Source of the DNA: Prolixibacteraceae bacterium | Lineage (GTDB): Bacteria; Bacteroidota; Bacteroidia; Bacteroidales; Prolixibacteraceae | Reading direction: 5' to 3' | Assembly (NCBI GenBank): GCA_019856515.1 | Contig: CP082230.1 | Coordinates: 2,542,001-2,606,000, forward strand | DNA length: 64,000 nucleotides | In this document: positions 18,601-27,725 of the stretch, piece by piece | How the letters are laid out: each line of letters opens with the position of its first letter | Position numbering within the stretch: the first letter of the stretch is position 1 | Position numbers and translations under genes: made by a program | Notes under the pieces: generated by a model | What the model was told of the DNA's origin: nothing | Databases searched by the model: none | The model's input: only the letters and a program-made list of their open reading frames with translations

Positions 18601-19872
18601 TTATTTAATTCGGATCGTTTGATCTCTATCAGGACCAACAGAAACAATAGTTACTGGCACCTCAACGTAATCCTCAATAAACTTCACATAATCGTGTAGT
18701 TCTTGTGGAAGTTCGTCTTTTTTATTCACCCCTGTTAGATCACACTTCCATCCAGGTAATGTTTCGTATACAGGAATCAGATCTTCAGTAATTTCGTAAG
18801 GGAAATCCACGGTTTCCTCACTACCAATTACATACTTAGTACAAACTTTAATATGATCAAAACCGTCTAAGACATCTGCTTTCATCATGATAAGTTCCGT
18901 AGCCCCATTCACCATAATAGCATACTTTAGAGCTACAAGGTCTAACCAACCACAGCGTCTTTCACGACCAGTTGTTGATCCAAACTCATGTCCTTTGTCA
19001 CGCAACTCTTTTCCATCATTATCAAATAATTCCGTTGGAAAAGGCCCCATACCTACACGAGTACAATAGGCTTTAAAGATTCCATAGACATTACCAATTT
19101 TGTTTGGTGCAATACCTAAACCAGTACATGCTCCTGCCGAAATCGTGTTAGAAGAAGTAACGAATGGATATGAACCAAAATCAATATCCAATAAAGTTCC
19201 TTGAGCTCCCTCAGCAATCACACTTTTACCATCTTTCATCATTTGGTTAAGCATATGATCACTATCTACAATTTGAAACTGTCGAAGCGTCTCAATAGAA
19301 GCTAACCACTCCTTTTCATACGATTCTAAAGTCTCTTTGTAATCAAACTGATAAAACTTCTCTAGAAGCTCTACGTGTTGTTTTACAAGTTTCTGATACT
19401 TCTCTTCAAAATTGTGAAGAATATCTCCAACACGTAAACCATCTCTACCAATCTTATCTCTATAAGTTGGACCAATACCTTTCAACGTCGAACCGATCTT
19501 AGCTTTCCCCTTTGCTGCTTCTGATGCGGCATCTAAAAGACGATGTGATGGTAAAATTAGGTGTGCTTTCTTAGAGATAATTAATGTCTTAGTAATGTCT
19601 ATACCTAACTTCTCAATCCCTTCAATCTCCTTCTTGAATATCACCGGGTCCATCACGACTCCATTACCAATCAGATTAATCTTATTTTCCCTAAAGATTC
19701 CTGATGGAATTGTATGAAGCACATGCTTTATGTTATTAAACTCTAGAGTATGTCCTGCATTTGGACCTCCTTGGAAACGAGAGATAACATCGTACTGCGG
19801 TGTTAAAACGTCAACAAGTTTTCCTTTTCCTTCGTCTCCCCACTGAAGACCTAATAAAACGTCGACTTTCAT
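18601..19872 (-). CDS. purA: Adenylosuccinate synthetase
   Basis: Joins IMP and aspartate using GTP, the first committed step from IMP to AMP, in the cytoplasm. The signature GLQWGDEGKGK lies at the N-terminus, with QGGPNAGHT and GIGPTYRDK following and STTGRERRCGWLD in the C-terminal half. At 423 residues it matches the family length. The ATG at 19872 gives the normal start MKVDVLLGLQWG. A TAATTTTG element lies at 19909-19916 on the minus strand, but no well-spaced -33 partner was found. The gene appears monocistronic and diverges from the leucine-rich-repeat gene. Confidence 0.97.
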   Translation of the reverse strand: MKVDVLLGLQWGDEGKGKLVDVLTPQYDVISRFQGGPNAGHTLEFNNIKHVLHTIPSGIFRENKINLIGNGVVMDPVIFKKEIEGIEKLGIDITKTLIISKKAHLILPSHRLLDAASEAAKGKAKIGSTLKGIGPTYRDKIGRDGLRVGDILHNFEEKYQKLVKQHVELLEKFYQFDYKETLESYEKEWLASIETLRQFQIVDSDHMLNQMMKDGKSVIAEGAQGTLLDIDFGSYPFVTSSNTISAGACTGLGIAPNKIGNVYGIFKAYCTRVGMGPFPTELFDNDGKELRDKGHEFGSTTGRERRCGWLDLVALKYAIMVNGATELIMMKADVLDGFDHIKVCTKYVIGSEETVDFPYEITEDLIPVYETLPGWKCDLTGVNKKDELPQELHDYVKFIEDYVEVPVTIVSVGPDRDQTIRIK

Positions 19873-20028
19873 CTTTATTTTTCTGAGTTATTTACAAAAA
19901 ATTACAGACAAAATTAATAAATGTTTTTCAATATTGATGTTAAATTAATGTTGTTTCGTATATCACATGATATGGCTACAGTGAAAATAGAACATCAATA
20001 ATCCCTTCTGTCTCCATTTATTGGCTGG

Positions 20029-20059
20029 TTGTTTCTCTATTGCAAAAATGTTACCTTTG
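20029..20059 (+). promoter_or_regulatory. Bacteroidota-type promoter for the leucine-rich-repeat gene
   Basis: TTG (20029-20031), 20 bases, then TACCTTTG (20052-20059). It excludes the upstream in-frame start at 20021 and leaves a leader of roughly 27 nt before the ATG at 20093. Confidence 0.65.
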
Positions 20060-20092
20060 TTAATGATTACATGGAAGAATAAATCACATCGT

Positions 20093-20587
20093 ATGACTAG
20101 AACTATTTTACTAAACATTTTTTGCTTACTCATTGTCTCTCTTTCATATGGACAAAATAAAGTAAAAACACTTTCTGGCCGAGGTGTATATGGTGGTAAA
20201 TACATCGTATATGACGGGAGCTACAATGGGTACAAGAAATTCCCAATTGATGCTAATCGTCGTGAAATACAGATACTTATTCTTGATGACAATAACATCG
20301 AGAAGTTACCATTATGGATAAGTAATCTTCCTAATCTAAGAGTTTTATCTCTACGAAACAACAACCTTAAAGAGATTGACCCTATCATCACCTCATGTAC
20401 TAAGCTAGAAGTGCTTCTTTTAAGTGGAAATCCCAATTTAACAGATCTTCCTGTGCTTTGGTCTTGTGAAAACCTTCGACTCATTAATGTAGTCGGCACT
20501 GGAATTCATGATGCACCAAACTATGTACCGATGATGAAGAAACTTCGTTATTTTAGATACTCTAAGAAACCGAAGAAAAGAAAGTAA
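20093..20587 (+). CDS. Small exported leucine-rich-repeat protein
   Basis: A 164-residue protein. The start at 20093 is chosen because it begins a clean signal peptide (MTRTILLNIFCLLIVSLSYG then Q) and lies just after the promoter; the longer frame from 20021 overlaps the promoter. After about 30 residues come three to four leucine-rich repeats (ILILDDNNIEKLP, RVLSLRNNNLKEI, EVLLLSGNPNLTDLP, LRLINVVGTGIHDAP). The C-terminus is basic (KKPKKRK). Such proteins usually mediate protein binding; the partner is unknown. The ABC-class ATPase gene follows after 66 bases without a clear promoter, so the two may share a transcript. Confidence 0.8.
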   Translation: MTRTILLNIFCLLIVSLSYGQNKVKTLSGRGVYGGKYIVYDGSYNGYKKFPIDANRREIQILILDDNNIEKLPLWISNLPNLRVLSLRNNNLKEIDPIITSCTKLEVLLLSGNPNLTDLPVLWSCENLRLINVVGTGIHDAPNYVPMMKKLRYFRYSKKPKKRK

Positions 20588-20653
20588 AATAAGTATTGTT
20601 TTTAAAGTCATCATTCTACTTTTAAGGAACCTTTTAATCTGTTATTATACAAC

Positions 20654-22372
20654 ATGCATTACGACGATCATTTACGCCAAGAACTTACCGCTATTGATGG
20701 AAAAGGATATTTGGCTTACAAAAATATAACAGGAAAATATCATTACAAACATGAAGGGTTTACTCTATCGATTGACCATGTTCAGAGTGATCCTTTTGCA
20801 TCTCCCAGTCGACTTACCATTCGTATTGACCGAAAGAAATTTGGCTTCCCATCCCATCTTGATTCGAACTCTAGCCGTAGAGTTGGATTCTGTGATTTCC
20901 TTACGCGAAGGTTTGCAAAAGCAATTTATCACTTTACTCAAGGTCACAGAGGTAGTGGTAAAAGTGGACGTATAAGTATTGATTCTCCTCATCAAGAGAT
21001 CCTTGATCGTAGTAGTATTGTAGCAGATGAGACACACATTGAAGTACGATTCACTGTTGGTCTTCCTGCCTATGGACGTCGTATCGCATCACAAGAAGCT
21101 TTAGCTATATTCTTCGATGAAATTCCTATACTTGTTGAAGAGACTCTTCTATACGAAAACATCGACCTTGCTCTTCTTATGGAGTATATTGAAATCAATG
21201 AAGATGCAGACCATTTAAGAGCAAACCTAAAAGAGTTAAAACTCGTAGCTTTCGTTGCGAACCAGTCGATGTTACCACGAATGAGTGGCTCAGATGATCG
21301 TCCTTCTGACAATGAACATGTAGTACCATTTGTTTCGCCTTCTTCTTATGAAGTAAGTGTAACTCTTCCTAATGCTGGAAAAGTTTGGGGTATGGGAATC
21401 CCAGAGGGAATCACACTAATTGTGGGTGGAGGCTTTCATGGTAAGTCAACCCTATTGAAGGCTATCGAATTAGGCGTTTACAACCATAGGCCAGGAGATG
21501 GTAGAGAACGTGTTATTACACGAAAGGATGCGATGAAAATCAAAGCCGAAGATGGTAGAGCTGTAAATCACGTCAATATTTCCGCTTTCATACATCATTT
21601 ACCCCAACGTATTGACACCCGTAATTTTTCTACAAGCAATGCTTCGGGTTCAACTTCACAAGCTACGAATATTATTGAAGCTTTAGAATCTGGCTCGGAT
21701 CTTTTAATACTAGATGAAGATAGCTCAGCTACAAATTTCATGATTCGTGATGCACAGATGGAAAAACTAGTTCCAAGACAAAAAGAACCAATTACTCCAT
21801 TTATTCAACAAGTACGTAACTTATATGATCAAAAAGAGTGTTCTACTATTTTGGTGATGGGTGGTTCTGGTGACTATTTCTCCCAAGCAGATTACGTCAT
21901 ATGTATGGAAGAGTACAATGCCATTGATGTGACAATTCAAGCACACGATATCGCACAAAGTGGACCTGCCATTGTAAAAGCATCTGCACCAAAATCTTTT
22001 TTCTCAAAAAGGGTCCCATCTCCAATTATTCTAGAGGGATTTAAGCATAAGGGAACAAGAAAAGTAAAGCCTGTAAGTAAAACGAAGATTCTCTTCGGTA
22101 GCGATGAAGTAGACCTATCTTATGTGGACCAATTGATCTCAGAGAGTCAACTACGTAGTATTAGTGATAGCCTAGTTTACGCGATGAAATACATTGATGG
22201 GAAAAGATCGCTTAATGAGATTGCTGATTTGATTATTGAAGACCTTACAAAGCAAGGACTTAACATTCTTGGCCCCAAAGGAATCGGAAGTTATGCCATG
22301 TTCCGCAAACAAGAGCTAATGGCTGCATTCAATCGACTCGGAAGTGTAAAATATCACCATGACTCAGAGTAG
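20654..22372 (+). CDS. Predicted ATPase of the ABC class (PF09818 family)
   Basis: A 572-residue cytoplasmic protein of the stand-alone ABC-class ATPase family. The Walker A is at about 258-266 (GGGFHGKST), followed by the family block GVYNHRPGDGRERVITRKDA. The Walker B region is LLILDEDSSATNFMIRD. Length and domain order match the family, which has no membrane domain and no settled function; links to RNA or nucleotide metabolism have been proposed for relatives. The start at 20654 gives MHYDDHLRQEL, which fits the conserved N-terminus. It runs convergently into the L-serine dehydratase gene 30 bases away. Confidence 0.88.
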   Translation: MHYDDHLRQELTAIDGKGYLAYKNITGKYHYKHEGFTLSIDHVQSDPFASPSRLTIRIDRKKFGFPSHLDSNSSRRVGFCDFLTRRFAKAIYHFTQGHRGSGKSGRISIDSPHQEILDRSSIVADETHIEVRFTVGLPAYGRRIASQEALAIFFDEIPILVEETLLYENIDLALLMEYIEINEDADHLRANLKELKLVAFVANQSMLPRMSGSDDRPSDNEHVVPFVSPSSYEVSVTLPNAGKVWGMGIPEGITLIVGGGFHGKSTLLKAIELGVYNHRPGDGRERVITRKDAMKIKAEDGRAVNHVNISAFIHHLPQRIDTRNFSTSNASGSTSQATNIIEALESGSDLLILDEDSSATNFMIRDAQMEKLVPRQKEPITPFIQQVRNLYDQKECSTILVMGGSGDYFSQADYVICMEEYNAIDVTIQAHDIAQSGPAIVKASAPKSFFSKRVPSPIILEGFKHKGTRKVKPVSKTKILFGSDEVDLSYVDQLISESQLRSISDSLVYAMKYIDGKRSLNEIADLIIEDLTKQGLNILGPKGIGSYAMFRKQELMAAFNRLGSVKYHHDSE

Positions 22373-22388
22373 CTAAGCTACTCTAGTC
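22361..22388. terminator. Palindrome between convergent genes, possible two-way terminator
   Basis: Arms 22361-22374 and 22376-22388 pair over 13 bp with one bulged base. It overlaps the stop codon of the ATPase gene and lies 13 bases from the stop of the opposing gene. There is no T run, so termination is uncertain. Confidence 0.4.
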
Positions 22389-22401
22389 AATGATTATTAC
22401 A

Positions 22402-23607
22402 TTAGTTGGCACCTTTAATTCCATGAAAATGAGCCAAACCGCCTTCAGAAGTCTCTTTGTACAGATTTGGAAGATCGTCACCAGTCTGCTTCATCGTGAT
22501 GGTTACCTTATCAAAGCTTATCATATGACGTCCATCTGATAACATCGCATAGTTTTTATGGCTTAGTGCCCTTGCTGCGGCAAAAGCATTCCGTTCAATA
22601 CAAGGAACTTGAACAAGTCCTGCAATAGGATCACATGTTAAACCAAGATGATGCTCTAGCCCCATCTCCGCTGCATATTCTACTTGAAATATCGATCCAC
22701 CGCTCAGCTGTGTTGCAGCTGCAGATGCCATTGCACAAGCAGTTCCAACCTCACCTTGGCAACCAACCTCTGCACCAGATATCGATGCATTCTTCTTTAC
22801 CAAAGTCCCAATCAATCCAGCGGTAGCCAAAGCCCTGATAATACGAACATCAGAAATCTTTTCATATTTCTGCATATGAAAAAGAACTGAAGGAACCACA
22901 CCACAGGCACCACAAGTTGGCGCTGTAACAATCTGACCACCTCCAGCATTCTCTTCGGAAACAGCCAATGCAAATGCATATACCATAGAACGTTTCTTCA
23001 TAGTACGTTCAAAATTACGAGCCTTCGTATAATAACTCGCTGCTTTTCGAGGATATTTAATTATACCAGGCAATGTACCTTCAGCATCGAGTCCTCTCTC
23101 AATAGCTGCTTTCATTACCTCCCAAACTTCCTCTAAATAACCCCAAATATCTTCCGATTCGTATGCCTCTACAAACTCCCAAATCTGTTTCCCATTATCA
23201 TAGCACCACTTTAGAATTTCATCCATCGTACCTAGAGGGTAAATAGATGGAGTAGCTCCTTGTGAAATATCATCCACGACCGCACCACCACCAATGGAAA
23301 AAGAGAGCCATTCATCACTCCATATACCATCTTTCATTACTTCAAACTTCATTCCATTTGGATGCTCAGGAAGAAAAACATCTGGCTCCCAGACGATTTC
23401 AAGATCTTTATCGTTAAAGACTTTTTCAATTGCCCAATCAGTAAGGTGTCCCTTTCCTGTTGCTGCCAAACTTCCATATAAAGTCACACGAAATTGACTC
23501 TCATCTGCAAATCGAGACCTATACATCTCCGCTGCTTTCATCGGCCCCATCGTATGACTTGATGAAGGTCCATTACCAATACGAAAAATCTCTCTTATCG
23601 ATTCCAT
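22402..23607 (-). CDS. sdaA: L-serine ammonia-lyase (iron-sulfur dependent, single chain)
   Basis: Deaminates L-serine to pyruvate and ammonia in the cytoplasm using a [4Fe-4S] cluster. The N-terminal beta domain begins with the family motif IGNGPSSSHTMGP. The C-terminal alpha domain has TAPTCGACGVVPS, GCQGEVGTACAMASAA and LTCDPIAGLVQVPCIERNA, which supply the cluster cysteines. The 401-residue length fits the fused single-chain form. The start at 23607 gives MESIREIFRIGNGPSSSH. The gene stands alone, with a 723-base gap upstream and no clear TAnnTTTG promoter. Confidence 0.94.
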   Translation of the reverse strand: MESIREIFRIGNGPSSSHTMGPMKAAEMYRSRFADESQFRVTLYGSLAATGKGHLTDWAIEKVFNDKDLEIVWEPDVFLPEHPNGMKFEVMKDGIWSDEWLSFSIGGGAVVDDISQGATPSIYPLGTMDEILKWCYDNGKQIWEFVEAYESEDIWGYLEEVWEVMKAAIERGLDAEGTLPGIIKYPRKAASYYTKARNFERTMKKRSMVYAFALAVSEENAGGGQIVTAPTCGACGVVPSVLFHMQKYEKISDVRIIRALATAGLIGTLVKKNASISGAEVGCQGEVGTACAMASAAATQLSGGSIFQVEYAAEMGLEHHLGLTCDPIAGLVQVPCIERNAFAAARALSHKNYAMLSDGRHMISFDKVTITMKQTGDDLPNLYKETSEGGLAHFHGIKGAN

Positions 23608-23736
23608 TTATTTTCTAAGTGATTGATTCCTAATTTTCCTATTGCAAGTAACAATTTTACATCTTTAACTCCAACAATACAACAAAGGTTTGAATTACTT
23701 TAAATAAATGACACTTTCCAATCATTTAAAGTAAAG

Positions 23737-23775
23737 ATATATCGTTACAATCAAATCATAAATACAACGATATAT
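23737..23775. repeat. Inverted repeat upstream of the serine dehydratase gene
   Basis: Perfect 10-bp arms atatatcgtt (23737-23746) and aacgatatat (23766-23775) separated by 19 bases, about 130-170 bases upstream of the sdaA start. It could be an operator or chance in AT-rich DNA. Confidence 0.35.
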
Positions 23776-23958
23776 TCTACAATCCAAGTACTACCTTTAG
23801 ATGATTGCATATTGTAGCATTAAACTTTTCAAACGAGAGGATTTAATATTTTCATCAAAAATAACATGACCATATGTCGTTATGAATTCATAGCTCTTTT
23901 TGCGTCATCAAATCCACAGCATGACAATAGTATATCCATCTATTTATCATTTTTGATG

Positions 23959-23991
23959 AATGAACTATCAACGAAGTATCCTTGAAGTATC
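23959..23991. repeat. Three tandem 11-bp units
   Basis: Units are aatgaactatc (23959), aacgaagtatc (23970) and cttgaagtatc (23981). The period and the CGAAG/TGAAG core recall the larger arrays at 53.7 and 60.7 kb. Confidence 0.55.
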
Positions 23992-24015
23992 AATAAACTA
24001 CGAAGGAAACCCTAT

Positions 24016-24219
24016 CTAAGATATCAGTTTATCTCCTAAAGTAGAAGCACCTTTCCTATCCAAGGTTTCATAAGAACAGGAAGCAACATAAACAGGATAA
24101 TTCACGGTCTTTGTTGATCCCTTTAGAAACACTGAGCTCCAGTTCTGCACTATAGTCTACGACAATCACATCCCAATATTCTCAATATACATGCTCCTGT
24201 AATCTCTATCCATTTGCAT
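24016..24219 (-). pseudogene. Probable decayed gene end, unknown family
   Basis: Reading the minus strand from an ATG at 24219 gives MQMDRDYRSMYIENI. A one-base shift then gives DVIVVDYSAELELSVSK, and a second shift at a GGG gives GSTKTVNYPVYVASCSYETL and on to a TAG at 24016. The pieces join into a protein-like sequence of about 67 residues with two single-base shifts. I do not recognise the family, and chance open frames cannot be excluded. Confidence 0.4.
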
Positions 24220-24241
24220 TAATCCATAGTAAAAAGAAGAA

Positions 24242-24270
24242 GGGTAATAAGCTTCAACGGCCTATTACCC
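24242..24270 (-). terminator. Possible terminator of the ABC exporter gene
   Basis: Arms 24242-24249 and 24263-24270 form 8 bp around a 13-nt loop. On the minus strand a T/C-rich stretch follows. It lies about 60 bases past the stop codon. Confidence 0.45.
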
Positions 24271-24330
24271 ATCTTTAAATATATCCTTAACCTGTTTATA
24301 TAAATAGACAAACAGACTTTACACTCAGAT

Positions 24331-26169
24331 TTATCTATTATGTGATTGCATATCTACCAGTTTTCGATAGATCTTATCATCTTCGTATAGCTTATGATGA
24401 TTACCAAACTCTACGATCTCTCCCTTATCAAAGACACAGATAAGATCTGCATTGCGAATAGTAGAGAGGCGGTGTGCAACCACAATAGATGTTCGATTCT
24501 TCATCAAGTTATCTAGAGCTTGTTGCACTAATACTTCACTTTCAGTATCCAAAGCTGAAGTTGCTTCATCGAGAATCATAATAGGAGGATTCTTTAAAAC
24601 AGCTCGAGCAATAGAAAGACGTTGTCTTTGACCTCCCGACAGCTTGTTTCCACGATCTCCAATGTTTGATTCATAACCATCTTCTGTTGCAACAATAAAC
24701 TCATGTGCATTAGCCACCTTCGCTGCTTCTATAACTTGCTCCATCGTTGCACCCTCTACACCAAATGTAATATTGTTATAGAATGAGTCATTAAACAGGA
24801 TAGGTTCTTGATTCACATTTCCCATTAAATCTCTCAAAGAGTGGATTGTCATCTCTTTGATATCCTTACCATCGATAGTAATCCTACCTTCTTGAACATC
24901 CCAAAAACGCGGAAGAAGGTCTACAAGAGTTGATTTTCCAGATCCTGATTGACCAACAAAAGCAACGGTTTGTCCTTTTTGTATCGTTACGTTTACATTC
25001 TTCAATACCTGTGGACCATTGTCATTATATTTGAAAGATACATTTTCATAAGCAACCTCACCTTTAAAACCTTCAATAGGAAATTCGGTTTTACCATCGA
25101 TAATCTTATTCTCTGCATCCAGTATTGCATCTATACGTTCCATCGATGCCATACCTTTTTGTATACTATATAATGCTGTACTAAAAGCTTTTGCAGGATT
25201 TATGATTGAGTAGAAAAACACTAAATAGGTAATAAACTCCTCTGGAGACAATGGTGGATTATCTCCTTTCAGCACCAAGCTACCTCCATACCATAAAACA
25301 ATGATCATAACTCCTGTTCCTAAGAATTCGCTCATAGGATGTGCAAGAGCCCTTCTCCACATCAAATCATTCATGATGTTACGATAATCAGTACTCTCTT
25401 CATAGAAACGTCTACGCACCATCTTCTCAGCATTAAACGCTTGTACAATACGAAGTCCTGTCAATGTCTCTTCAATACGAGAAAGGATCTCTCCCATCTT
25501 ATTCTGCCCTTTCATTGAAGGCTTCTTTAGACTCTTACCAACTTTTCCAATAAAATAACCAACAATTGGTAGGAGTGCAAAAACGAATAGAGTCAATTGC
25601 CAACTCATCGTAATCATTACTGATAGAGATACAATAATGATCACTGGATTTTTAAAAAACATCTCCAATGAGTTCATCACCGATGCCTCAACTTCAGCCA
25701 CATCACCAGTCATACGTGCCATGATATCTCCCTTTCGTTCTTCAGAGAAGAAACCAATAGGTAGACTTGTTATCTTTTTATATAGTGACACTCGAATATC
25801 TCTTACGACATTATTTCTAAGCGGGACCATCACGTAAATTGCCATATAAGTGAATCCTACTTTCAGAAGGACCATAACCACCATAAACAGTCCAATATAT
25901 AGAAGTGCAGTGGCAGGTGCAGAAACACTCATCAGTTCTGTCACATAATAATTTAAATGGTTTTTATAACTATCGATAGAAGTCCAAACAAATGGGCCTG
26001 GATCAGTCACCATTTTTTGAGTCTTAAACAGAACACCTAGTATAGGACTAAACGATGCAAAAGAAACGGCACCAAATAATGCACCTAAAATATTATAAAA
26101 AAAAGTCAAAAACACTTTCCCCTTGTAGGGAGAAAGATATCGTTTGAATACACTTAAAATATATTTCAT
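24331..26169 (-). CDS. MsbA-like ABC exporter (fused membrane and ATPase domains)
   Basis: Homodimeric type IV ABC exporter of the MsbA/lipid or multidrug group, in the inner membrane. The first ~320 residues hold six membrane helices with the coupling segment SLYKKITSLPIGFFSEERKG. The nucleotide-binding domain has Walker A GQSGSGKST, signature LSGGQRQRLS, Walker B IMILDEATSALD and switch histidine in VVAHRLSTI. I chose the ATG at 26169 (612 residues, MKYILSVFKRYLSPYKG) over the GTG at 26247, because a TACTTTTG promoter element sits on that GTG. Substrate is not deducible; a lipid A-core flippase role is possible. Confidence 0.88.
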   Translation of the reverse strand: MKYILSVFKRYLSPYKGKVFLTFFYNILGALFGAVSFASFSPILGVLFKTQKMVTDPGPFVWTSIDSYKNHLNYYVTELMSVSAPATALLYIGLFMVVMVLLKVGFTYMAIYVMVPLRNNVVRDIRVSLYKKITSLPIGFFSEERKGDIMARMTGDVAEVEASVMNSLEMFFKNPVIIIVSLSVMITMSWQLTLFVFALLPIVGYFIGKVGKSLKKPSMKGQNKMGEILSRIEETLTGLRIVQAFNAEKMVRRRFYEESTDYRNIMNDLMWRRALAHPMSEFLGTGVMIIVLWYGGSLVLKGDNPPLSPEEFITYLVFFYSIINPAKAFSTALYSIQKGMASMERIDAILDAENKIIDGKTEFPIEGFKGEVAYENVSFKYNDNGPQVLKNVNVTIQKGQTVAFVGQSGSGKSTLVDLLPRFWDVQEGRITIDGKDIKEMTIHSLRDLMGNVNQEPILFNDSFYNNITFGVEGATMEQVIEAAKVANAHEFIVATEDGYESNIGDRGNKLSGGQRQRLSIARAVLKNPPIMILDEATSALDTESEVLVQQALDNLMKNRTSIVVAHRLSTIRNADLICVFDKGEIVEFGNHHKLYEDDKIYRKLVDMQSHNR

Positions 26170-26246
26170 GTTTTTATGGTATTTAAACAAGGTCCTACGT
26201 CCTTGTTCCTTCTCAATTTCATTTTTATTTTTCTCAGTAAACCTCA

Positions 26247-26279
26247 CAAAAGTAATATAATTATATGAAGAGTATTCAA
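26247..26279 (-). promoter_or_regulatory. Promoter of the ABC exporter gene
   Basis: On the minus strand TTG (26279-26277), 22 bases, then TACTTTTG (26254-26247). The -7 element is a perfect TAnnTTTG; the spacer is slightly long. It supports the start at 26169. Confidence 0.5.
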
Positions 26280-26503
26280 GATATTCAATGAATCACGACA
26301 CATCATCAACATGTGAAATAATGTTTCTAATGAACCTACCACAAATCTTATGAAGAAGATCAATTCCTTCCTTTTCTATTCATATTCATTTTGGTTCATA
26401 AGCAATGATAACTGAATAGGGGTTCATTAATTTAAAATAAAGCAGTTCGGCAATCCCTATTTGTGATTATGGATAAAAAAAAGAGAATCTAGTCGTAAAT
26501 GAT

Positions 26504-26511
26504 TATATTTG
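26504..26511 (+). promoter_or_regulatory. -7 promoter element of recR
   Basis: TATATTTG, a perfect TAnnTTTG, 36 bases before the ATG at 26547. No TTG is found at the usual -33 spacing. Confidence 0.45.
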
Positions 26512-26546
26512 CATTTTACTTTCATCACTCAATTATTGGAATATCG

Positions 26547-27167
26547 ATGAACCATTCAAACAATTCATCTTTTCTACTAGACAAAGCAGTGGAAGAGCTA
26601 TCTCAATTACCTGGTATTGGAAAACAAACAGCATTACGTTTGGCTTTACACCTTCTAAAGAAGGGAGAACCTGCACTTAATAAGTTTGGGCAAACCTTTA
26701 TCACAATGGGGGCTAATATCCAAAAATGTAGTATTTGTCAAAATATTTCAGATAGAGAAGTTTGTAGTATTTGTGAAGATCAAGAGAGAGATACACAAAC
26801 AGTGTGTATTGTAGAAAACATCAGGGATGTTTTATCCATTGAAAATACGAGTCAGTTTAATGGAAGATATCATGTTCTTGGAGGAACAATCTCTCCAATG
26901 GATGGTATTGGTCCTGCAGATCTTGAGATAGATAGTCTAATATCAAGAATGGAGAACGAATCGATCAAAGAGGTAATTCTTGCTCTAAGTACTACAATGG
27001 AGGGAGACACTACAAACTTTTATTTGTACAAAAAACTTCAATCGTTTGACATAAGAATATCCGTTCTTGCTAGAGGCGTCTCTGTGGGTGATGAACTTTA
27101 TTATACTGATACTATCACACTAGGAAAATCTATTACGAATCGTTCTGTTTTTGACCCATCCATATAA
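26547..27167 (+). CDS. recR: Recombination mediator RecR
   Basis: DNA-repair protein of the RecFOR pathway that helps load RecA on gapped DNA. It has the helix-hairpin-helix region (LSQLPGIGKQTALRLALHLL), a C4 zinc finger (CSICQNISDREVCSICED) and a Toprim domain (CIVENIRDVLSIE ... GRYHVLGGTISPMDGIGP), then the Walker-like C-terminus. The start at 26547 gives MNHSNNSSFLLDKAVEEL at 206 residues, the family length. A longer frame from 26499 overlaps the -7 element and is rejected. The acetyltransferase gene follows after 6 bases and is probably co-transcribed. Confidence 0.94.
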   Translation: MNHSNNSSFLLDKAVEELSQLPGIGKQTALRLALHLLKKGEPALNKFGQTFITMGANIQKCSICQNISDREVCSICEDQERDTQTVCIVENIRDVLSIENTSQFNGRYHVLGGTISPMDGIGPADLEIDSLISRMENESIKEVILALSTTMEGDTTNFYLYKKLQSFDIRISVLARGVSVGDELYYTDTITLGKSITNRSVFDPSI

Positions 27168-27173
27168 AAGTCT

Positions 27174-27725
27174 ATGCAATCTTTTTTTGACACACACCAC
27201 CTAAATCTACGACCTGTTGAACCTGAAGATATTGACACATTGTATCAATGGGAGAACAATACAACACTATGGGAAGTAGGACAAAGTTCTATCCCATTTT
27301 CTCGTTATGTTCTCAAACAGTATGTTGAGACCATCAATGATGATATCTTTGCGGCCCAACAACTGAGACTTATTATTGAAGAGAAAAGCTCAAAAGAGGT
27401 ACTTGGGGCAGTCGATCTTTATGATTTTGATCCTCTTCATCGAAGAGCGGGAATTGGAATCCTAATTTTCTCAAACAAATATCAAAGAAGAGGTTATGCA
27501 ACAGAGGCACTAGAGGCAATTGAGAAATATGCCTTCCATTTTTTAGGTCTACATCAGATTTATGCAACCGTTACAGATGACAATAGTGCAAGTATTAAAC
27601 TCTTCGAGAGGTTAGACTTTGAACACACCTCAACAAAAAAAGATTGGATACGAAGAGGAGGTAAATGGATGGATCAATTGCTATTTCAGAAGATCACACC
27701 ATTTCAACAACGAAAGTTTGAGTAA
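27174..27725 (+). CDS. GNAT-family N-acetyltransferase
   Basis: A 183-residue RimJ/RimL/SpeG-like acetyltransferase. The fold is visible as LNLRPVEPEDIDTLYQWENN, then the acetyl-CoA loop region IFSNKYQRRGYATEAL (R/Q-x-x-G-x-A type), and IYATVTDDNSASIKLFERLD. The IGILIFSNKYQRRGYA segment is close to spermidine acetyltransferase-like proteins, but the substrate cannot be fixed. It starts 6 bases after recR and probably shares its transcript. Its last 22 bases overlap the 3' end of the convergent HsdR_N gene. Confidence 0.85.
   Translation: MQSFFDTHHLNLRPVEPEDIDTLYQWENNTTLWEVGQSSIPFSRYVLKQYVETINDDIFAAQQLRLIIEEKSSKEVLGAVDLYDFDPLHRRAGIGILIFSNKYQRRGYATEALEAIEKYAFHFLGLHQIYATVTDDNSASIKLFERLDFEHTSTKKDWIRRGGKWMDQLLFQKITPFQQRKFE

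Larger units (their letters stand above)
23608..24330. other. Gene-poor interval with repeats and a gene relic
   Basis: A 723-base gap between sdaA and the exporter gene. It holds the inverted repeat at 23737-23775, the 11-bp array at 23959-23991, a probable gene relic at 24016-24219 and a weak terminator at 24242-24270. No intact gene is seen. Confidence 0.6.
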
